Assembly (NCBI GenBank): GCA_038182865.1
Contig: CP116226.1
Span: 1,364,001 to 1,428,000 of the forward strand
DNA from: Microbacterium enclense
GTDB taxonomy: Bacteria > Actinomycetota > Actinomycetes > Actinomycetales > Microbacteriaceae
Length of the DNA stretch: 64,000 bases
Direction of reading: 5' to 3'
The notes beneath the pieces were generated by a model. It was not told the DNA's origin. It worked only from the letters and a program-made list of their open reading frames with translations, and ran no database searches. Each line of letters begins with the position of its first letter. Positions within the stretch are counted from its first letter, which is position 1. Positions 25,799 to 33,583 of the stretch are shown piece after piece. A program made the translations under genes and the position numbers.

Positions 25799-27003
25799 GC
25801 ACTCGCGATCTGACCATCGTCGACGCGCTGCTGTTCGACGGACACAGCGACGCCCTCCTCCCCGGAGGCGTGCGCATCGTCGACGGGCGAATCGTCGAGG
25901 TGGGCGATGTGAGCCGCGGCGAAGAGGTCGTGAGCGCCGGCGGTGCGGTCGTCACTCCCGGCCTCATCGACGCCCACTTCCACGCGTACGCCATCTCGAT
26001 GATCACGAGCCAGATCGAGAGCGCGTATCTCAGCTTCCTCGCACTCGCCGGGGCGGCGCGTCTGAAGGACGCCCTGTCGAGGGGGTTCACCACGGTGCGC
26101 GATGTCGCGGGAGGAGACGCGGGGCTGTCCGCCGCCATCCGGCGCGGGCTTCTCCCGTCTCCGCGCTATCTCTGGACCGGCGCCGCCCTCAGCCAGACCG
26201 GCGGACACGGGGATCACCGCGGAGCCGAGGAGGACCTCTGCTTCCACGGCGGGCACATGTGCGAGCTCGTGGACGGGGCGGACGCCCTGCGGGTGGCGGT
26301 TCGCTCCCGGTTGCACCACGGCGCGCACGCCATCAAGATCATGACGTCGGGGGGCGTGGCCTCGCTGACGGACCCGATCCGCGTTCCCCAGTACACGGCG
26401 GAGGAGGTCAGGGCCGTCACGGCGGAGGCGAACAGGCGCGGGTCGTACGTCGCCGCGCACGCCTACTCGCCGGAGGCCATCCTCCACTCCATCGAGAACG
26501 GTGTGCGCTCCATCGAGCACGGCAACCTCCTCGATGCCCCCACCGCGGCCGCCATGGCGGATCACGGGGCCGTGCTCGTGCCGACCCTTGCGGCCTACGA
26601 CGCGATGGACCGGCGCGGCGACGAGGTGGGACTGTCCCCGGTGTCCGCCGAGAAGAACCGGATCGTCCTCGAGGCCGGGCGCCACGCTGTCCGCCACGCG
26701 TTGGACGCCGGTGTCACCGTGGGGTTCGGGTCGGATCTCATGGGCGATCTGGCATCGGACCAGCTCGTGGGCGTTCGGCTCCAGGCGGAGGCCTCCAGCC
26801 CCCTGGAGACCCTGCGCGCCCTGACGAGCGGGAACGCGAGAGTGCTGCAGAGCGACGATCTGGGCGGTTTGGCGGTGGGATCCGTCGGCGACGTCGTGGT
26901 CTGGTCGGGCAACCCCCTCGACGACATCTCCGTCATCTCGGACGAGTCGCGCCCGCGGACGATCGTTCAGGGTGGACGGGTGGTCGGTCGAGGCGGAGCA
27001 TGA
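25795..27003 (+). CDS. Metal-dependent amidohydrolase, imidodipeptidase-like
   Basis: A 402-residue amidohydrolase-superfamily enzyme. Metal ligands: HFH (H61, H63) in GLIDAHFHAYA, a lysine in AIKIMTSGG, H in YVAAHAYSP, H in SIEHGNLLD and D in GFGSDLMGD. The overall layout resembles Xaa-Pro/Xaa-Arg dipeptidases of this superfamily (the SGGVASLTDP and SIEHGNL segments). If so, it could release hydroxyproline from a dipeptide or hydrolyse an N-acyl/N-carbamoyl product of HyuAB. Both are inferences. It overlaps both neighbours by 4 bp. Confidence 0.85.
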   Translation: MSTRDLTIVDALLFDGHSDALLPGGVRIVDGRIVEVGDVSRGEEVVSAGGAVVTPGLIDAHFHAYAISMITSQIESAYLSFLALAGAARLKDALSRGFTTVRDVAGGDAGLSAAIRRGLLPSPRYLWTGAALSQTGGHGDHRGAEEDLCFHGGHMCELVDGADALRVAVRSRLHHGAHAIKIMTSGGVASLTDPIRVPQYTAEEVRAVTAEANRRGSYVAAHAYSPEAILHSIENGVRSIEHGNLLDAPTAAAMADHGAVLVPTLAAYDAMDRRGDEVGLSPVSAEKNRIVLEAGRHAVRHALDAGVTVGFGSDLMGDLASDQLVGVRLQAEASSPLETLRALTSGNARVLQSDDLGGLAVGSVGDVVVWSGNPLDDISVISDESRPRTIVQGGRVVGRGGA

Positions 27004-27293
27004 CCACGCCGCTGCCGCCGACCGTCGTCGGGGCCGGGTCGCTCGCGCGCCCGCTGCTGCCCGGCTGGGTGTACGAGCCCCGGGCCTTCTCTCGGGTGAC
27101 CGCGGCACTCCTCGAGCGCTCCGGTGAGGACGCAGGGGAGCGGCGAAGCCGCGTCACGAGCCCCGACGGCGTCACGTACCACGCTCTCGAGGGCCGCGAA
27201 CCCGGCGACTTCGGTGGGCTCGTGGGCCGCTCCGTCGCCGCCGGACCGACGCGTACGACGGAACTGGCTTCGGGAACGAAGGGCTCATCATGA
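27000..27293 (+). CDS. Small protein of unknown function in the hydantoinase operon
   Basis: A 97-residue protein (begins MTTPLPPTVVGAGSLARPLL). It is not recognised. There is no signal peptide, membrane segment or cysteine. Arg- and Gly-rich segments (EDAGERRSRVTSPDGVTYHALEGREPGDFGGLV) suggest a small globular or accessory protein. Its start overlaps the amidohydrolase stop (ATGA) and its stop overlaps the next start, so it is held in the operon by coupling, which argues that it is real. Confidence 0.55.
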   Translation: MTTPLPPTVVGAGSLARPLLPGWVYEPRAFSRVTAALLERSGEDAGERRSRVTSPDGVTYHALEGREPGDFGGLVGRSVAAGPTRTTELASGTKGSS

Positions 27294-28024
27294 ACGAAAC
27301 GGTCGACGTCGGCGCCTTCTGCTTCTCCGGCTCGGCCGCTCTGGTGCAGACCCTCTCGCGGTCTGGGCTGGCGTGGCTCTGTCTGGATGCGCAGCATGGG
27401 CGATGGGACGACGCGAGCGTGCTCGCGGCCCTCGATCACGTGGGCGGGGGAATCCCCGAAGACGCGGCGCGGGTGTTCGTGCGGCCGCGGTCGGCGGCGC
27501 CCGACCTGATCGGCCGGGCTCTCGACGCCGGCGCCGCGGGCGTGATCGTCCCCCTCATCGACTCCGCCGAGCAGGCGCGCGCCGTGGTCGAGGCCGCTCG
27601 CTTTCCTCCGCTCGGCCGGCGGAGCTTCGGACCGATCCGGTCCCCCTTCGGCGAGGAGGACGACCTGACCGCCGCGAACGACGGGGTATGCGTCGTCGTC
27701 ATGATCGAGACCGCAGCCGCGCTCGACGACGTCGAGGCGATCGCCGCCGTTCCCGGCGTCGACATGCTGTTCGTCGGCCCCTTCGACCTGTCGTTGGCGT
27801 TGGGGGTGTCCGTCGACGCGCTCCTCGCCGATCACGATCACGATGGACCCCTCCCCCGCATCGCGAGGGCGGCGCGCACGGCCGATGTCCGCTTCGGGGG
27901 ATTCGCGGGGGATGCGCCCCGAGCGCGGCAGTTCATCGCCCACGGGGCCGATTTCGTCTCGATCGTCAGCGACCTCGACGCCGCCGTCATCGGTGTCGAC
28001 GCGGTCCGCGCGCAGGTGGGCTGA
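27290..28024 (+). CDS. HpcH/HpaI-family aldolase
   Basis: A 244-residue class II aldolase of the HpcH/HpaI family. It has the metal ligands E140 (VVMIETAAAL) and D166 (LFVGPFDLSLALG) and the WLCLDAQHGRW segment that resembles the family's DxEHG region, with a Gln-His in place of Glu-His. Members cleave 4-hydroxy-2-oxo acids to pyruvate and an aldehyde. A 4-hydroxy-2-oxoglutarate-type substrate would fit hydroxyproline-derived carbon. The 3' end overlaps the convergent cyclodeaminase-like gene by 38 bp. Confidence 0.82.
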   Translation: MNETVDVGAFCFSGSAALVQTLSRSGLAWLCLDAQHGRWDDASVLAALDHVGGGIPEDAARVFVRPRSAAPDLIGRALDAGAAGVIVPLIDSAEQARAVVEAARFPPLGRRSFGPIRSPFGEEDDLTAANDGVCVVVMIETAAALDDVEAIAAVPGVDMLFVGPFDLSLALGVSVDALLADHDHDGPLPRIARAARTADVRFGGFAGDAPRARQFIAHGADFVSIVSDLDAAVIGVDAVRAQVG

Positions 28025-29000
28025 CCGGGTTCTCGGCTGCCTCCGCGTCTGTGAGCGCCGCGACGAGCGCGAGGTCTTCCCACGACATTCCGACGCCGGT
28101 GTAGACCGCGGGATGTCCCGGGCGGCGGCGGACGTCGCCGACGACGAGCTCGGCGAGGTTGCGGAGGTTCGAGGAATCCCAGGGTGGGCGGCGCGCGGCG
28201 AGCAGGACGTTGCCGTTCTCGCGCAGGGCGGAGGAGCGGGCTTCCACCACCACATCGGCATCCGTCATGAGATCGGATGCCAGTTCTCGATTCGCGCGAC
28301 CGTGGGAGCCGATGGCAGCGACGACGGCGTCGGCGCGGATCATCCCCCGATCGAGAACGGGGAGAGGCGAGGATGTCGCGGTCACGACGACATCGGCGAC
28401 CGTGAGATCTCGAGGCCGCCCCGGGCGGATCTCCTGCCGGAGGTCGTCGAGCTGCTCCAGGCGGGCGGACAGCTTCTCGGGACGCCGGCCGTGCAGGGTG
28501 ACGGTCTCGACGTCCATGACCGCGGATAGCGTCCGGATATGCGCTTCCGCCTGCGGCCCGGTGCCGATCACGGCGAGTCGGGTGATGCCCGTGCGGGCGC
28601 CGCGCGGATCGAGACGGAGGAGGCCACGGATGGCCAGGGCGGTGACGGCGGCCGTGCGCACGAGCGTCAGGCGCGTCCCGTCGACGATGCCCAGAGGGGC
28701 CAGGGTCGCGGCGTCGAAGAGCAGGTACCACGCGTGGATCCGGGGGAGGTCGAGAGCCGCGTTGCCCGGGGCGATGGTGACCACCTTGATGCCGGCGTGA
28801 CGAGGGGTCTCCGACGGCATGAGCAGGAACTCCCCCGCCGCGAGAGGGCTGAACAGCCGTGCCGGGTCGGCCTCCACGTCGAGGCCCTCGAGCAGCACAC
28901 GCTCGAGGGCCTCGACGGCGGCGACGGGACTCAGGAAGCGATCGAAAGCGTCGCTTCCCAGCAGGGGAATCCGCGAGGTCGAGCCCGGGGTCGATTCCAC
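27987..29000 (-). CDS. Ornithine cyclodeaminase / mu-crystallin family reductase
   Basis: A 337-residue protein of the OCD/mu-crystallin family. The Rossmann motif is RLAVIGTGPQAEAHIRTLS, and substrate-side segments include HAGIKVVTIAPGN and AIGSHGRANRELASD. In hydroxyproline/proline clusters such proteins are often pyrroline-2-carboxylate reductases (LhpI), which fits here better than true ornithine cyclodeaminase. The GTG start at 29000 lies 4 nt after the DHDPS-like gene's stop; longer in-frame starts would run into that gene. It is convergent with the HpcH aldolase. Confidence 0.8.
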   Translation of the reverse strand: MESTPGSTSRIPLLGSDAFDRFLSPVAAVEALERVLLEGLDVEADPARLFSPLAAGEFLLMPSETPRHAGIKVVTIAPGNAALDLPRIHAWYLLFDAATLAPLGIVDGTRLTLVRTAAVTALAIRGLLRLDPRGARTGITRLAVIGTGPQAEAHIRTLSAVMDVETVTLHGRRPEKLSARLEQLDDLRQEIRPGRPRDLTVADVVVTATSSPLPVLDRGMIRADAVVAAIGSHGRANRELASDLMTDADVVVEARSSALRENGNVLLAARRPPWDSSNLRNLAELVVGDVRRRPGHPAVYTGVGMSWEDLALVAALTDAEAAENPVSPPARGPRRHR

Positions 29001-29004
29001 GGAC

Positions 29005-29910
29005 TCAGCGGTATCCCTTGGTGAGCACGGCCTCGGTGTCGCGCACGATCTGAGCGTGCACCTCGGCGGGGAGCGCGAGGCGCGGCGGGCGGGTGGTGAT
29101 ACCCGCCGGCGCCACTCCGGCGACCTCCTGGGACAGCTTGATGGCCTGGACGAACCACGTCTTGCTGTCCCAGCGGAGAAGGGCGTGGAGGTCGCGGTAG
29201 ATCTCGTGGGCACGACGCCACTGCTCGGGGTCACCCGACGTGGACAGCCGGTACAGCTCGACGGTCGACTGGGGGATGGCGTTCGGGTAGCCGGCCACCC
29301 ATCCGCGGGCGCCGTTGATACCGAGCTCGAGCACGACGTCGTCGCTGCCGATGGAGACGTCCAGCCCCGGCGCCTGCTCGTGGATGGCGTAAGAGTTGCG
29401 AACGTCGCCCGAGAACTCCTTCACGGAGACGATCAGTCCTTCGGTGTGCAGGCGGGCGAGGAGCTCGGGGCGCAGATCGACCTTCGTGTCGATCGGGTTG
29501 TTGTACGCCAGAACCGGAAGACCCACCGCGGCGACACGACGGTAGTGGTCGACGATCTCCTCATCGCTGGCACGGTACGCGTTCGGGGGGAGAAGCATGA
29601 CCGCCGGGGAGCCGAGCTCTGCCGCGTGCTCCGCGTGGCGGATGCTCTCCAGAGCGCCGTACGCGCCGACCCCGGGGATCACGGGGGCGCCGTCTGCTGC
29701 GGCGACGGCCGTCTCGACGACACGCTTGCGCTCCTCCTCGGTCAGCGTCTGGTACTCGCCCAGCGACCCGTTGGGGATGATGCCGTCCACGCCGTTGGCG
29801 AGCAGGAAGCGAACGTGCTCCCCGTACGCGTCGAAGTTCACGGAGAAGTCCGGGTTGATCGGGAGGGTCGTCGCGACGTTGACGCCTTGCCACGGATGGG
29901 TAGAGGGCAT
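29005..29910 (-). CDS. DHDPS-family lyase, probable pyrroline-4-hydroxy-2-carboxylate deaminase
   Basis: A 301-residue DHDPS/NAL-superfamily enzyme. The Schiff-base lysine is K164 (IVSVKEFSGD), the catalytic tyrosine is Y136 (LAYNNP), and the substrate carboxylate loop is NGSLGEY (47-53). In the D-hydroxyproline route a DHDPS-family enzyme deaminates pyrroline-4-hydroxy-2-carboxylate to alpha-ketoglutarate semialdehyde, and this is the only candidate in the island. A 4-hydroxy-2-oxoglutarate aldolase role is the alternative. It has its own copy of the GntR motif upstream. Confidence 0.83.
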   Translation of the reverse strand: MPSTHPWQGVNVATTLPINPDFSVNFDAYGEHVRFLLANGVDGIIPNGSLGEYQTLTEEERKRVVETAVAAADGAPVIPGVGAYGALESIRHAEHAAELGSPAVMLLPPNAYRASDEEIVDHYRRVAAVGLPVLAYNNPIDTKVDLRPELLARLHTEGLIVSVKEFSGDVRNSYAIHEQAPGLDVSIGSDDVVLELGINGARGWVAGYPNAIPQSTVELYRLSTSGDPEQWRRAHEIYRDLHALLRWDSKTWFVQAIKLSQEVAGVAPAGITTRPPRLALPAEVHAQIVRDTEAVLTKGYR

Positions 29911-29956
29911 GGGTTCTCCTGGTGGATCGGCAGGCAGCGCCTGGAGACATGTAATA

Positions 29957-29970
29957 TGTGCAATACCACT
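29957..29970 (+). promoter_or_regulatory. GntR-regulon motif, copy 4 (before the deaminase gene)
   Basis: TGTGCAATACCACT, 47-60 nt upstream of the minus-strand deaminase gene. It lies in the opposite orientation to its gene, unlike the other copies, so it is an operator rather than a -10 element. Confidence 0.55.
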
Positions 29971-30128
29971 GTAACGGGCGTTGCGTCACTCGTCCAGTCG
30001 GCTGTCGCTTCGCAGCCGCAGCCGCAGCCCGTTGGGGAGCGAGCTCGGCGGTCGACCACGGGATGCCATGCCCCCGAGCGCCGCGCAAGGGGGCCGGGTC
30101 GCGCCTGGGTGCCGATGACCATGAACGT

Positions 30129-30470
30129 ATGAGCGAACTCAGCGACGACGACGAGCAGACACGGGCGGACTTCGGCGACGCCGTGAACATGACGGCTACG
30201 GAGCTGTCGGACTGGTTGGACACCGACTCCTCGAAGAGCGTGGGGCAGAAGAAAGACGGTGGGGAGTCCACCGGGCACGAGAGCGGACGGCACATCGTGC
30301 GCATTCTCGCGAAGAAGAAGGCCGACCTCACCGAGGACGACGTCGCGCACATGCGCAAGGTCGTCGGCTACGTGAAGCGGCACAGCGCACAGCGCCCGAA
30401 GGGCGACGTCACCGACACCGACTGGCGGTACTCGCTCATGAACTGGGGCCACGACCCGAAGAAGAAGTGA
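30129..30470 (+). CDS. DUF3140 protein
   Basis: A 113-residue acidic protein matching DUF3140: ELSDWLDTDSSKSVGQKK (residues 24-41), ESTGHESGRHIVRILAKKKADL, then HMRKVVGYVKRHSAQRP and the terminal WRYSLMNWGHDP. The family is widespread in actinobacteria and has no proven function. The start at 30129 (MSELSDDDEQTRADFG) is chosen because the conserved domain begins there; no strong RBS is seen. Confidence 0.75.
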   Translation: MSELSDDDEQTRADFGDAVNMTATELSDWLDTDSSKSVGQKKDGGESTGHESGRHIVRILAKKKADLTEDDVAHMRKVVGYVKRHSAQRPKGDVTDTDWRYSLMNWGHDPKKK

Positions 30471-30512
30471 CCGATCCACCCGCCCGATGGCTCCGGACGC
30501 TATGGTTCAGCT

Positions 30513-30707
30513 GTGAATCGTGCGAAAACCATCGTCGTCCTCGGCTGGCTGCTCATCGTCGTCGGACTGTTCAACCTCGTGCTCGCGATCGTCGACATCT
30601 CCCAGGGGGCGAGCCTGGTCAACAACATCCTGTCGCTCCTGGTGAGCTTCGTCTTCATCGCGGCGGGCATCATCCAGGTGATGAGCAAGGGCACTCGACA
30701 AGGCTGA
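30513..30707 (+). CDS. Small two-segment membrane protein of unknown function
   Basis: A 64-residue protein with two hydrophobic segments (about residues 6-28 and 36-57) and short charged ends. It starts with GTG at 30513. It is not assigned to a family. It lies between the DUF3140 gene and corA, both on the same strand. Similar tiny membrane proteins are common in actinobacteria. Confidence 0.55.
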   Translation: MNRAKTIVVLGWLLIVVGLFNLVLAIVDISQGASLVNNILSLLVSFVFIAAGIIQVMSKGTRQG

Positions 30708-30758
30708 CACCGAGGCCGCCGTCATCGGCCGTCCACCTGACGGGCGTACAACTGACAC

Positions 30759-31757
30759 ATGCCCATCATCGACAGCGCCGTGTACGTGGACGGACACCGC
30801 ATCGAGAACCCCGCCAGTCTCGACCAGACGTTCGAGTACATGGAGGCTCACGGCGGAATGGCGTGGATCGGTCTGCTGCGTCCCTCGCCCGAAGAACTCG
30901 AACGAGTCGCCGCGGAGTTCTCGCTGCACCCCCTCGCCGTGGAGGACGCGCTCGCCGGGCACCAGCGGGCCAAGCTCGAACGCTACGGGGGCAATCTCTT
31001 CGCCGTGCTGCGGCCCGCCCGCTACATCGACGAGACCGAGACGGTCGAGTTCGGCGAGCTGCACGTCTTCGTCGGTGACGACTACGTCGTCACGGTGCGC
31101 CACGCCGAGGTGCCCGACCTCGCGCGGGTCCGCCACCGGCTCGAGGCGCAGCCGGACCTCCTCGCCCGCGGGCCCGAAGCGGTGCTCTACGCGATCTTCG
31201 ACGAGGTGGTCGACCAGTACGACCCCGTCGCCCGGGGACTGCAGAACGACGTCGACGAGATCGAGGACCAGCTCTTCGGTGTCGGCGGGGCCGAGCTCAC
31301 GCAGCGCATCTACGAGCTCGCGCGAGAGGTGATCCACTTCCAGCGGGCGGTGGAACCCCTGCGGGACATGCTGCAGGCCCTCCTGCGCGGAGCCGACAAG
31401 TACGGCGTCGACATCGAGCTCCAGCGCTCGCTGCGCGACGTGCTGGACCACGTCTTGCGCCAGTGCGACAAGCTGACGGCGCTGCGATCGATCCTCGACA
31501 ACGCCCTCACCGTGAACGCGACCCTCGTGACGCAGCGGCAGACCGAGACCTCGCTGCAGCAGAACGAGCAGGTCAAGAAGATCTCGGGATGGGCGGCGAT
31601 CCTCTTCGGCCCGTCGCTGGTCGGCGCGATCTACGGCATGAACTTCAAGAACATGCCCGAGCTCGACTGGCAGTTCGGGTATCCGATGGCGCTCGCGCTG
31701 ATGGTGGCGGTGTCGGCCGGACTGTGGCTCACGTTCAAAGTGAAGAAGTGGCTCTGA
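30759..31757 (+). CDS. corA: CorA-family magnesium/cobalt channel
   Basis: A 332-residue CorA protein: a large N-terminal cytoplasmic domain, a long helix rich in charged residues, then two C-terminal membrane segments. The selectivity motif GMN is present (293-295, in IYGMNFKNMPEL). The C-terminus is basic (KVKKWL), as usual. It forms homopentamers that carry Mg2+ (or Co2+, Ni2+) into the cell. It appears to be a single-gene unit. Confidence 0.94.
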   Translation: MPIIDSAVYVDGHRIENPASLDQTFEYMEAHGGMAWIGLLRPSPEELERVAAEFSLHPLAVEDALAGHQRAKLERYGGNLFAVLRPARYIDETETVEFGELHVFVGDDYVVTVRHAEVPDLARVRHRLEAQPDLLARGPEAVLYAIFDEVVDQYDPVARGLQNDVDEIEDQLFGVGGAELTQRIYELAREVIHFQRAVEPLRDMLQALLRGADKYGVDIELQRSLRDVLDHVLRQCDKLTALRSILDNALTVNATLVTQRQTETSLQQNEQVKKISGWAAILFGPSLVGAIYGMNFKNMPELDWQFGYPMALALMVAVSAGLWLTFKVKKWL

Positions 31758-31774
31758 CGGCTCGGGTGGTGGGG

Positions 31775-31790
31775 CCGCCCGTTCGGGCGG
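31775..31790 (+). terminator. Short GC hairpin after corA
   Basis: CCGCCCG (31775-31781) and CGGGCGG (31784-31790) form a compact GC-rich hairpin 18 nt after the corA stop. There is no T-tract, so this is only a possible terminator. Confidence 0.4.
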
Positions 31791-31870
31791 GGGCGGCGGG
31801 CCGGGCGAATCCCTGACGGGTTTGCGGCGCGCTTGCTGGACAGGCGCTTCGCGAAACGAATGATGGGTAC

Positions 31871-33373
31871 GTGAACGACTCCACCCCTCGCTCCGGCGAC
31901 GCTGCCGAGCAGATCCACACCTCGACCGTTCAACTCGAGGACGCCGGCTATCACAAGCGCCTGACATCGCGTCAGGTGCAGATGATCGCCATCGGTGGCG
32001 CCATCGGCACCGGTCTCTTCCTCGGCGCGGGCGGACGCCTCGCCCAAGCGGGGCCGGCGATCGTCATCTCGTACGCGGTGTGCGGACTCTTCGCCTTCTT
32101 CATTCTTCGCGCCCTCGGCGAGCTCGTGCTGCACCGCCCGACGTCGGGCTCGTTCGTGTCGTACGCCCGCGAGTTCTTCGGGGAGAAGGCGGCGTTCGTG
32201 TCGGGCTGGTTCTACTGGATCAACTGGGCCACGACCACCATGGTCGACATCACCGCGGCCGCCCTGTACATGAACTTCTTCGGCAAGTACGTGCCCTGGA
32301 TCGCGGCCGTCCCGCAGTGGGCGTGGGCGCTCGCCGCGCTCGTGACCGTGCTGGCCGTGAATCTCGTGTCGGTGAAGGTGTTCGGCGAGCTGGAATTCTG
32401 GTTCGCCCTCATCAAGGTCACCGCCCTCGTGGCGTTCCTTCTCGTCGGCATCTACTTCGTCGTCTTCGGCACGCCCACGGGAGCGCCCACCGGGTTCACG
32501 CTCATCGCCGACAACGGGGGGTTCTTCCCCAACGGCATCCTGCCCGCCATCATCCTCATGCAGGGCGTCGTGTTCGCCTACGCCTCGATCGAGCTCGTCG
32601 GCACCGCCGCCGGTGAGACGAAGAACCCCGAGAAGGTCATGCCCCGAGCGATCAACTCGGTCATCTTCCGCGTCGCGATCTTCTACGTCGGCTCGGTCCT
32701 CCTGCTCGCGCTGCTGCTGCCCTACACGTCCTACTCCAAGGACGAGAGCCCGTTCGTGACGTTCTTCGCCTCGATCGGCGTACCGGGCGTCGACGTGATC
32801 ATGAACCTCGTCGTGCTGACCGCAGCGCTGTCATCGCTGAACGCGGGGCTGTATTCGACCGGACGCATTCTGCGGTCGATGGCGGTCGCGGGGTCGGCGC
32901 CGAAGTTCGCCGCGCGGATGAACAAGGCCGGCGTCCCCTACGGCGGCATCGCGATCACGGCGGTCGTCGCGCTGCTCGGCGTCGTCATCAACTACGTCAA
33001 CCCCAGCGACGCGTTCGAGACGGTGCTGAACGTCGCGGCCGTCGGCATCCTCGTCACCTGGGCGACCATCATGCTCTGCCAGATGAAGTTCAAGCGCCTC
33101 ACCGACCGGGGTGAGCTGGTGCGTCCGGCGTTCCGGCTGTTCTGGGCGCCGTACACCGGCTACCTGACGCTCCTGTTCCTCGCCGTGGTGCTCGTCCTCG
33201 TCTTCATCGACTCCCCCGCCACGCTCCTGGTCGCGGTCGTGGCGAGCCTGCTCATCACGGCCGGATGGTTCGCGTGCCGCAAGCGCATCGCCGAGCTCGC
33301 CGCCGAGCGCGAGGGCTACACCGGGACGGTGCCGGTCGTGCCGAGCCCTTTCCCGAAGTCGCGCAAGGACTGA
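31871..33373 (+). CDS. Amino-acid permease, APC superfamily (AAT family)
   Basis: A 500-residue permease with 12 hydrophobic segments. It has the APC signature IGGAIGTGLFLGAG (41-54) after KRLTSRQVQMIA, plus FAYASIELVGTAAGETKNPEKVMPRAI in the segment-6/loop region. The family includes AnsP, CycA and GabP, which import neutral amino acids by proton symport; the specific substrate cannot be read from the sequence. GTG is the start at 31871. It is convergent with pobA, with an inverted repeat between. Confidence 0.9.
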   Translation: MNDSTPRSGDAAEQIHTSTVQLEDAGYHKRLTSRQVQMIAIGGAIGTGLFLGAGGRLAQAGPAIVISYAVCGLFAFFILRALGELVLHRPTSGSFVSYAREFFGEKAAFVSGWFYWINWATTTMVDITAAALYMNFFGKYVPWIAAVPQWAWALAALVTVLAVNLVSVKVFGELEFWFALIKVTALVAFLLVGIYFVVFGTPTGAPTGFTLIADNGGFFPNGILPAIILMQGVVFAYASIELVGTAAGETKNPEKVMPRAINSVIFRVAIFYVGSVLLLALLLPYTSYSKDESPFVTFFASIGVPGVDVIMNLVVLTAALSSLNAGLYSTGRILRSMAVAGSAPKFAARMNKAGVPYGGIAITAVVALLGVVINYVNPSDAFETVLNVAAVGILVTWATIMLCQMKFKRLTDRGELVRPAFRLFWAPYTGYLTLLFLAVVLVLVFIDSPATLLVAVVASLLITAGWFACRKRIAELAAEREGYTGTVPVVPSPFPKSRKD

Positions 33374-33442
33374 GCCGGGCGCGGGGGTGACGCGGCGCTC
33401 GGGCTTCGGCTCGGGCACCGCGCTCGTGTGCGTGGCGGCGTG

Positions 33443-33505
33443 CGTTGAGTGTCCAGAACACCCGGACGTTTTCGATTTCGGTCCGGGTGTCTTGGACACT
33501 CAACG
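33443..33505. repeat. Long inverted repeat, family A copy 1
   Basis: Arms of 25 nt (33443-33467 and 33481-33505) surround a 13-nt loop. The outer segment CGTTGAGTGTCCA pairs with TTGGACACTCAACG, and the inner segment ACACCCGGAC pairs with GTCCGGGTGT; two unmatched bases separate them. It lies between convergent genes. Two relatives occur at 34879 and 46745. Confidence 0.9.
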
Positions 33506-33583
33506 GGGTGGAGCGCCCGGATGCCGGCATCCCGGCGCTCGCGTTTGCGCCCGGGGCGTCGGGCTCCCGCGTGCGGGCGCGGG

